A stretch of DNA of 64,000 bases from Methylobacteriaceae bacterium (lineage in GTDB: Bacteria; Pseudomonadota; Alphaproteobacteria; Rhizobiales; Beijerinckiaceae). Shown piece by piece: positions 55,830 through 61,989 of this stretch. The translations under genes and the position numbers were made by a program. The stretch spans positions 1-64,000 of the forward strand of contig CANEZL010000025.1 of NCBI GenBank assembly GCA_947444195.1. Reading direction: 5' to 3'. The first letter of the stretch is position 1, and every line of letters begins with the position of its first letter. The notes under the pieces are model-generated. The model worked only from the letters and a program-made list of their open reading frames with translations, did no database searches and was not told where the DNA came from.

Positions 55830-57437
55830 ATGATCGACGACGTCCAGCGCCGCGCCCGGCGTGCCGCCCGTATTGCCACGTACCGCGACTCCGAGGACCG
55901 CCACCGGCGCGCCCTCGCGATCCCCCCGACGAGGACGGCCACGCTCGACGAGCTCCTCGTGGGGGCTCAGCCGCTCGACGGCAGCCCGATCGAGGACGCG
56001 CGCTACTGGGCCCGGGAGGTCCTGCACACCCCCGCCGCTCCGAGCTTCCCCGACGAACTGCACATCGCCATCTCCAGGTTCGGCCTGGAGCCGACGGCGG
56101 CCCGCGCCGTCGCGGTCGAGCGGGCCGCGCTCGCGCAGGTCCAGGCGGTGTTCCCCGACCTGACGGCCGAGGATTCGTTCGGGGACGTCGCCGACCGGGC
56201 GACGATCTACGCCGCGCTGCTCGGCGATCCCGAGGCGGCGGGGCGCGCCGTCGCGATCGTCCACGACTACCTCTTCGGGCACCTCCACACCGGCCGGCAC
56301 GACCCGGTCCCGCTGCGCGAGGTCTTCGTCACGCTCCTGCACGTCTGCTCGCTGTGCAGCCGGGACCTGCCGGCGCAGCCCGTCGCCAACGACCTGCAGG
56401 CGGACTGGCGAATGGGGCGGGGGTCGGCGCGGCAACTGCTGGAGGCAATCGCGGACGTCGCCGTCCCGCCGGAGGAGCTCCCGGCACCGGCCGCCCCGGT
56501 CGCGCCGCTGGCCCCGGCGCCTACCGCGGGCGCGGCCGGCGAGGGCGATCTCGACCTCGACCTTGGCGGCATCCTGGGGCGTGCCTACGCCCCGAGCCTC
56601 GTCGTGATCCCCGAGCCCACCGGTAAGAAGAAGGTACCTGGACAGGCCGCCGCCATCGTCGGTCGTGCCCTGCCGCTGCGCCCGATGCCGGACCTTGAGG
56701 TGCTCGGCCGCCACCTGGTCGAGCGCAGCCCGTGGGCCGCGCCGGGGATCGCCCGCCTGATCGGCCTACTCCAAGGACGGGCGCACGCGGGGTTCCCGAA
56801 CATCGTCTTCGTCGGCCCGCCGGGGGCCGGCAAGTCGGAGCTCGCCCGGGACTTCGTCGACGCCCTCGGTGTGCCCTCGCTCGTCTATGCCTGCGCAGGG
56901 GCGCACGACGGCTCGATCGGGGGGACTTCGAAGCAGTGGTCATCGGCCCGTCCAGCTGTGTGGACGCAGATTCCGATCGAGCACGAGAGCGCGAACGGCG
57001 TCCTCATCCTCGACGAGCTGGACAAGGCGGCTCCCGGCGGTGGGCACAATGGATCCGTCCGGGAGGCCCTCCTCGGCATCGCGGAACCTTCCCAGCGCAA
57101 GGCCTTCTGGGACGTCGGGCTTGAAACCAAGTGCGATCTCAGCGGCATCAGCCTCCTGGCGACGGCGAACTCGGTCGAGCCGATGCGCGGCCCGCTGCTC
57201 GACAGGTTCGTGAGGGTCGAGATCGGCGCCCCGCGCCGGCAGGACCTGCCCGTCGTCATCCGCACCGTCCTCGAAGGGATGCGGGCGGAGGTGGCTGACG
57301 CGCGGTGGATCCCCGACCTTGACGGCGTGGAGTTTGAGGCCCTGCGCCGGGCCTGGAAGGGCGGCTCGCTCCGGCCCCTCCGGCGCGCGATCGAGCGGAT
57401 CATCGGTGCCCGCGCCGACCGCCGGTTCTCGCACTGA
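55830..57437 (+). CDS. AAA+ ATPase (Lon-like)
   Basis: 535 residues from ATG 55830. The N-terminal 270 residues are mostly helical with an Ala/Pro linker near 220-240, then an AAA+ core: Walker A IVFVGPPGAGKSELARD at about 330, Walker B GVLILDELDKAAPGGG, sensor 1 ATANSVEPM and an arginine finger candidate in LLDRFVRVEIG. The Walker B region with ELDK resembles Lon/ClpX-type unfoldases, but the C-terminal protease domain of Lon is missing. Followed closely by two small genes. Likely the engine of an island-encoded complex. Confidence 0.8.
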   Translation: MIDDVQRRARRAARIATYRDSEDRHRRALAIPPTRTATLDELLVGAQPLDGSPIEDARYWAREVLHTPAAPSFPDELHIAISRFGLEPTAARAVAVERAALAQVQAVFPDLTAEDSFGDVADRATIYAALLGDPEAAGRAVAIVHDYLFGHLHTGRHDPVPLREVFVTLLHVCSLCSRDLPAQPVANDLQADWRMGRGSARQLLEAIADVAVPPEELPAPAAPVAPLAPAPTAGAAGEGDLDLDLGGILGRAYAPSLVVIPEPTGKKKVPGQAAAIVGRALPLRPMPDLEVLGRHLVERSPWAAPGIARLIGLLQGRAHAGFPNIVFVGPPGAGKSELARDFVDALGVPSLVYACAGAHDGSIGGTSKQWSSARPAVWTQIPIEHESANGVLILDELDKAAPGGGHNGSVREALLGIAEPSQRKAFWDVGLETKCDLSGISLLATANSVEPMRGPLLDRFVRVEIGAPRRQDLPVVIRTVLEGMRAEVADARWIPDLDGVEFEALRRAWKGGSLRPLRRAIERIIGARADRRFSH

Positions 57438-57450
57438 CGGAGGCCTGGCC

Positions 57451-57690
57451 GTGACCGCGACCGCCATCCGCCTGCTGCGCGAATCCGTGGAAGCAGCGGT
57501 CCTCGACGAGCGCGTCGAGCCGACGCTTGCCACGGGTGTTTATGCCTACGTCGGCGCGCTCCTCCGGCTCGTCGAGGACGGCGATCGCGAGCCTGGGCGC
57601 GCCCTGCGCGAGGCCCGCTCGGCCGTCGGCTTCCTCACCGCCGTCCCCCGCCTGCCGCCCGCCCGCCCGCGTACTTGGAGGCCATCATGA
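57451..57690 (+). CDS. small helical protein
   Basis: 79 residues from GTG 57451 (GGAGG 8 bases upstream). TATAIRLLRESVEAAVLDERVEPTLATGVYAYVGALLRLVEDGDREPGRALREARSAVGFL is predicted helical. The stop overlaps the next gene's start (ATGA), so it is co-translated with it and with the upstream AAA+ gene (13 bases away). Function unknown. Confidence 0.55.
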   Translation: MTATAIRLLRESVEAAVLDERVEPTLATGVYAYVGALLRLVEDGDREPGRALREARSAVGFLTAVPRLPPARPRTWRPS

Positions 57691-58361
57691 CGACCCGAGA
57701 CCGGCGCGCCGCCCGAGAGCTGCGCGGATACCTAGAGCGCCTGTACGGGCCTCAGCCGACGCTCACCCTCACAACCGCGGAGGAGGTGTCCTCAGAGCGC
57801 GTATACGTCTACGTCGGCGGCGTCGTCCCAGCCCCGCCCGCCACCGATGATGGCCAGACCTACGGCGCGACTTCCTTCGACCACTACGCGCCCGCTTTCG
57901 TCACCGTCGTCGCCCGCCTCGCCTCGCGCCTCGTCGCGATCCGATCCGCCCGGTACGCCCCCGGGGGCGGCCTCGTGCCGGCGTGCGCGCAAGATGGCGC
58001 GGAGGACCTCCACGCCGTCTACGGCAAGCTCTTCCCCGACGGCGCGGTCGAAGTCGACGTACCGTGGCAAGAGCTCGCCCGCGCGGTTGCCGAGGAACTC
58101 AGCGAAGCGGGGCTCCTCGACAGGCTGCAGAGCGGGCAGATCAAGTCGAAGTTCGCGAGCCTGAGGTGGTATTTCGACAGTATTCCCCAGTCATCAAAGA
58201 GCAAGGTCAACTACATTCTGCGGGCTGCCACGGACCTGTCGACGGTCGTCTGCGAGCGGTGCGGCGCGCCCGGTGAGCACCGCCGCCGGGCTTGGCACGT
58301 GATCGCGTGCGACGCCTGCGAGGAGGCCCAGCGCAAGGGGCGGCGCGGCGGCGGTGGCTGA
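57687..58361 (+). CDS. unknown protein with C-terminal zinc-ribbon-like motif
   Basis: 224 residues from ATG 57687 (GGAGG 6 bases upstream). The body has no recognised domain; EEVSSERVYVYVGGVVPAPPATDDG and TVVARLASRLVAIRSARYAPGGGLV are its clearest segments. The C-terminus has CERCGAPGEHRRRAWHVIACDACEE, a four-cysteine CxxC...CxxC zinc ribbon typical of nucleic-acid-binding proteins. The gene overlaps its neighbours on both sides. Confidence 0.6.
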   Translation: MTTRDRRAARELRGYLERLYGPQPTLTLTTAEEVSSERVYVYVGGVVPAPPATDDGQTYGATSFDHYAPAFVTVVARLASRLVAIRSARYAPGGGLVPACAQDGAEDLHAVYGKLFPDGAVEVDVPWQELARAVAEELSEAGLLDRLQSGQIKSKFASLRWYFDSIPQSSKSKVNYILRAATDLSTVVCERCGAPGEHRRRAWHVIACDACEEAQRKGRRGGGG

Positions 58362-58689
58362 CGTCTACCGCCACCGCCGGCTCAAGGCCTGGAGCGTCCG
58401 CGAGGGCGGCCGGGTCGTCGGCCATCGCGAGGCGGCCTGCCTCGTCGGCGTAATCCTGGTGGCGTCGGAGGCCGGCCGGCTCCGGTGCATCGCCCGGGGG
58501 CAGCGCGAGGTCGTGGCTTGGGCCCGGGGCGAGATCGCCGATCGGCCGCGACCGGCCGGGGCGGAGCGGCTGCGGTACCAGCTCGACCGGCCCGGCTTCC
58601 GCGCCGGGGAGGAGGAGCGCCCGGTCACCCGGGCGGTCGCGGCATGGTTCGAGCGCAACGGCTCGGCATGGATCGAGGGAGGAGAGTGA
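58354..58689 (+). CDS. unknown small basic protein
   Basis: 111 residues from GTG 58354, 8 bases overlapping the preceding gene. RHRRLKAWSVREGGRVVGHREAACLVGVILVASEAGRLRCIARGQREVVAWARGEI is beta-rich and basic. No family recognised. Two bases before the metallophosphoesterase gene, so the same operon. Confidence 0.5.
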   Translation: MADVYRHRRLKAWSVREGGRVVGHREAACLVGVILVASEAGRLRCIARGQREVVAWARGEIADRPRPAGAERLRYQLDRPGFRAGEEERPVTRAVAAWFERNGSAWIEGGE

Positions 58690-58690
58690 G

Positions 58691-59524
58691 ATGCCGACGG
58701 CCCTCATCATGTCCGACCTGCACGTTGACGCGAGTCCCTGGCAGCTGCCGCCGGGCCCTCGCGTCGAGGTGGCAATCGTGGCCGGCGACGTCGCGGATGG
58801 GCTGTGCCGCAGGGCTCTCCCATGGCTCGCGGAGCATGTCGTCCCGCGCGCCCGGCATGTCGTCTACATCCCGGGCAACCATGATTTTTACGGGGGCCGG
58901 CTGCCGGACGAGCTCGCCCGGGCCAGGGACTCGGCGATCGCCGCCGGGATCCGCCTGCTCGATTGCGGCCAGGTCCTTCACGTCGACGGCGTCCGCATCG
59001 TCGGCGCGACGCTTTGGACCGATTACGCGGTCGGCGAGCCGCGCTGGTCGCGGCCATGGGCGCTGCGCGACTGCGGCGACCGTGAGTTAGGGATGCGCGA
59101 TCACAGGAGGATCCAGACGAGGGACCGGCTCGGCCACCCCGCGCCCTTCCGCCCGCCGGCCGCGCTGTCGCTGCACGTAGACCACCGCGATCGCGTCGCG
59201 CGGGTCCTGGCCGAGGCGCACGGCGGGCCGACCGTCGTAGTCACGCACCATGCTCCCCATCCCCGCTCGCTGCCGAGCGGCGCCCCGGTCGGTCCGACCT
59301 GCGCCGCGTACGCGAGCGACCTCTCGGCCCTGATGGAGAACCCCGGCGCGCCCGATCTCTGGATCCACGGGCACGTGCATGTCAGCCGGGATTACACCGT
59401 CGGGCGGACGCGTGTGGTGGCGAACCCGAGGGGCCATGACACCAGCTTCACGCGCAGGGACGGCACGTGGGCTGACGAGCGCGAAAATCCCGCCTTCGAT
59501 CCGTTCCTCATCCTGGAGCTCTGA
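58691..59524 (+). CDS. calcineurin-like metallophosphoesterase
   Basis: 277 residues. Full set of metal-ligand motifs in order: MSDLHVDAS, VAGDVADG, YIPGNHDFYGG, VVVTHHAPHP and WIHGHVHVSRDYTVG. These are the D-x-H, GDxx, GNHD, HH and GHxH boxes of binuclear phosphoesterases. The closest pattern is the small bacterial and phage group of unknown substrate. A decayed second copy is at 60393. In anti-phage islands such enzymes often act on nucleotides or RNA, but that is not shown here. Confidence 0.93.
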   Translation: MPTALIMSDLHVDASPWQLPPGPRVEVAIVAGDVADGLCRRALPWLAEHVVPRARHVVYIPGNHDFYGGRLPDELARARDSAIAAGIRLLDCGQVLHVDGVRIVGATLWTDYAVGEPRWSRPWALRDCGDRELGMRDHRRIQTRDRLGHPAPFRPPAALSLHVDHRDRVARVLAEAHGGPTVVVTHHAPHPRSLPSGAPVGPTCAAYASDLSALMENPGAPDLWIHGHVHVSRDYTVGRTRVVANPRGHDTSFTRRDGTWADERENPAFDPFLILEL

Positions 59525-59526
59525 CC

Positions 59527-59844
59527 GTGCGCGCGCTCGCCATCCTCGCCACCCTGTCGGCCGGGCCCGCTCTCGCCAGCGGGAGCACCTGGCCGGCCGA
59601 CGGCGTCTACTGCCCCTCCGGCACCGACGTGCCGGCGATCGTCGTCGAGGGGCGCGGGATCGGCATCGACCTGCTCGACTGCCCGCGCGCGCGGCTGTCC
59701 GGCGGCCGCCTGCGGGCAGATCGATGCTACGCGAACGGCGGCAGCACGGTCCCCTACGACACCGACCTCGCGATCCTGCCGGGCGGCAACCTGCTCCACG
59801 ACGGCGTGAAATTCCGGCGCCGGGCCCGGGGTCCGTGCCCTTAA
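59527..59844 (+). CDS. small exported protein
   Basis: 105 residues from GTG 59527, 2 bases after the metallophosphoesterase stop. A short signal peptide (RALAILATLSAGPALASG) precedes a mature part with paired cysteines (YCPSGTD, LLDCPRARL, DRCYANG, GPCP). The pattern suggests a disulfide-stabilised periplasmic protein. Unknown family. It converges with the regulator-like gene, overlapping 4 bases. Confidence 0.5.
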   Translation: MRALAILATLSAGPALASGSTWPADGVYCPSGTDVPAIVVEGRGIGIDLLDCPRARLSGGRLRADRCYANGGSTVPYDTDLAILPGGNLLHDGVKFRRRARGPCP

Positions 59845-60278
59845 GCCGGGGTCGGCGCGCCCGCCCGGGTCCGGGCCATCAACTCGGCGAACGCCGCCCG
59901 GGTCTCCTCGGGCGTCCGGCGCGGCCTCGCCGGCCTGTCCATCGGATCGCCAACGAGGCGCAGGAGAGCCGCGGCGCGCCGGCGCCCCTCCTCGCGCAGG
60001 GCCTCCAAGTCGCGGGGGTCGACCGGTGCTTCGCCCGCCTTCCAGCGCCTGACGGTGCGCCCGTCGCCGTGCCCCAAGATCCGGGCGACGTCGGTCGTCC
60101 AGCGTGGCCCGGCGAGGAGCTCGCCGATGGCGGAGAGCTCCTGCAGGGGCGAGAGGTCCGGCGGGCCGCCGTTGCCCCGGCCGAGCCCGGCGGTCGCTAC
60201 CGCCGCGGCCGGCGCCACCGCCTCGGCGCGGGCCCGCGCGATTCGGCTTCCGCTCCGCGTTGCGACAGGCGCCGTCAC
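59841..60278 (-). CDS. helix-turn-helix-like protein, putative regulator
   Basis: 145 residues from GTG 60278 (GGAG upstream), favoured over the track start at 60368. The segment LAGPRWTTDVARILGHGDGRTVRRWKAGEAPVDPRDLEALREEG reads as a helix-turn-helix with the R-T-V-R-R-W recognition helix common in phage and element repressors. The N-terminus is Ala-rich and probably disordered. It could control the island genes. Confidence 0.6.
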   Translation of the reverse strand: MTAPVATRSGSRIARARAEAVAPAAAVATAGLGRGNGGPPDLSPLQELSAIGELLAGPRWTTDVARILGHGDGRTVRRWKAGEAPVDPRDLEALREEGRRRAAALLRLVGDPMDRPARPRRTPEETRAAFAELMARTRAGAPTPA

Positions 60279-60392
60279 GATCGGTGGCTCCGTTTCGTGG
60301 GTGGCACGCTCTAGACCGATTTTTGCCTCGCCTTGACCAGCCTCACCCAGGCGATGCGCTTCGCCCAAGGGAGCGAGGGCATGGTCGATTAT

Positions 60393-60490
60393 GCGCGACC
60401 TGATCCACGCACGCGGGCCGGACCTCTGAATCCACGGCCATGTCCACCAGGTCGCCGACTACTTGGTCGGGCGCACAAGGCAGTGGCTTC
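60393..60490 (+). pseudogene. fossil of a second metallophosphoesterase
   Basis: In frame, bases 60393-60480 give MRDLIHARGPDL*IHGHVHQVADYLVGRTR. This aligns with SALMENPGAPDLWIHGHVHVSRDYTVGRTR of the intact gene at 58691. The tryptophan codon before IHGHVH is TGA here, and both flanks lack the rest of the gene. Only the last active-site region survives in this 419-base gap between genes. Confidence 0.7.
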
Positions 60491-60697
60491 GATCCCGCCA
60501 TAGTCGTGTCGATCGAGCTTCCCTCAGCCTCGACTTGATGGCTCGAATCGGTTGCGGTTGTATCCTCATCGCCGACCAGCCGATCTGCCGTCCCGAGGCG
60601 CGACGCCGCCCGCAGACCGGTCCAGAGGATTTTCGGGCGGGCGCCCGATCGAGGAAGAGTAGGGGAGCCGTCGGCACCCCCAACCGAGCGGGGGGAT

Positions 60698-61399
60698 ATG
60701 GCAGACGCCCAGTATCACCCGGCGCACGTCGACCGTGCGCTGGCGAGGATCGATGCGATCGACGACGACGACGGGCTGCTCGCGGCCGTCAGCGTCATCC
60801 GCGGTCCGGACGCCGTCCCCCCCGAGGTCCACGTTAGGCTACTTCGGCGATGCCGCGTCGAAGCGAACCGCAGGTTGGAGGGCGCCGTGCTGCGCGCCCT
60901 CGTCAAAAGGGTCGACCGCTGGGTGACCCGCAAGTTCGCCGGCTTGTCACCGGCCGATCAGGAGGAGATGTCCCAGGAGCTCCTCGCTCACGTCGTCAAG
61001 GCGGTCGCCAGGACGACAGCCATCGACTGGTGGGAGTGCCGGTTCTTCTTCAACCTGCGCAAAGCCGCCGCGAGCCAATACGAGAAGACGTACGACGAAG
61101 GCCTGAGGTCGGCAACCGCCGACATCGGCGACCAAGCCGAGGAGCTGCACGACGAAGGCGCCCTCGCGAAAGAACTCGTCGAGGACGCCGTGCGCAATGC
61201 CCGCCTAGTCGAGGTCCTCGATCCGGATGAGGTCGCCCTCGTCCACCCACTATTTCTTTCCACCCTTCCGATATCCAGCAAGAAGGCCAAGCTCGACCTG
61301 GTGCGATACCTCGGCATCCCGGAAGGGACCCTTGCCGAGAAGAAGGCAACCATCGTCAAGAAGCTAAAGGCCGCGCTGGAACAGGAGTCGCTGTCATGA
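60698..61399 (+). CDS. sigma-factor-like protein
   Basis: 233 residues from ATG 60698 (GGGGGG upstream). The middle, LSPADQEEMSQELLAHVVKAVARTTAIDWWECRFFFNLRKAAASQYEK, resembles sigma region 2, and the C-terminus LSTLPISSKKAKLDLVRYLGIPEGTLAEKKATIVKKLKAALEQ is arranged like region 4 with a helix-turn-helix. The match is weak. Its stop overlaps the next gene (ATGA), and the next two genes follow without gaps, so it is the first gene of a three-gene unit with the peptidase-helicase. It may control that unit's expression or be a non-sigma DNA-binding protein. Confidence 0.55.
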   Translation: MADAQYHPAHVDRALARIDAIDDDDGLLAAVSVIRGPDAVPPEVHVRLLRRCRVEANRRLEGAVLRALVKRVDRWVTRKFAGLSPADQEEMSQELLAHVVKAVARTTAIDWWECRFFFNLRKAAASQYEKTYDEGLRSATADIGDQAEELHDEGALAKELVEDAVRNARLVEVLDPDEVALVHPLFLSTLPISSKKAKLDLVRYLGIPEGTLAEKKATIVKKLKAALEQESLS

Positions 61400-61983
61400 A
61401 CACCGACAAGAACGATCCACGCGCCATGGCCGACCGCATCGTCGAGGCCGGAGCCGATCCGGATGAGATCGCCGCCGCCCTCACACAGTTAGGCGATCAA
61501 GCGGGTGTCTTCCTCGGCCGTCTCGCCGCTCACTCCGCTCTTCGCGAAGGCGACGGGGATGCGTCCGATGTCGCCGATCGCGACGCCGAGGCTTCGGCAT
61601 CGCTTCTGGCTCACGTGCAGTCGGTCTACGAGGCTGAGAAGGCCGACACGGCGGCCCTGGCGCGCCCAAAGGACCTCTCGAAGCTGCCGACCTGGGTCGC
61701 GGCGAAGGCGGCATTCGGTAACGACGTCACCTTCGTCATAAAGCTCGCCGGCCGCCACGTGACGCCGCCGACTGGCCGGTTCGTCCGGTACGCCGCCGAT
61801 GCGCTCGGTGTGGCGATCACCCAGGTCAGGCAGCACTTCGCCGACGGCATGCCGCGCGGCGTCGCCGGCGCCGAATTCAAGTCATCGGGTAAGCCGGGGA
61901 CGGGCGGCGTCGAGGACTTCGCGGAGGCCGTCCGGGCCGCGAGCATCCCCGACGAGCTTCGCTCGCGCTGGCTGGCGGAGTAG
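61396..61983 (+). CDS. unknown middle protein of the peptidase-helicase unit
   Basis: 195 residues, start overlapping the previous stop (ATGA). An acidic N-terminus (MADRIVEAGADPDEIAAALTQLGDQAGVFLGRLAAHSAL) is followed by KDLSKLPTWVAAKAAFGNDVTFVIKLAGRHVTPPTGRFVRYAADALGV. Part of this resembles an XRE-type helix-turn-helix arrangement, as in partners of ImmA peptidases. No certain family. Its stop lies 6 bases before the helicase start. Confidence 0.5.
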   Translation: MNTDKNDPRAMADRIVEAGADPDEIAAALTQLGDQAGVFLGRLAAHSALREGDGDASDVADRDAEASASLLAHVQSVYEAEKADTAALARPKDLSKLPTWVAAKAAFGNDVTFVIKLAGRHVTPPTGRFVRYAADALGVAITQVRQHFADGMPRGVAGAEFKSSGKPGTGGVEDFAEAVRAASIPDELRSRWLAE

Positions 61984-61989
61984 CACCCG

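Noticed and set aside
60463-60837. 124-residue plus-strand ORF
   Set aside because: Overlaps the phosphoesterase fossil and the start of the sigma-like gene, with arginine-rich shadow composition.
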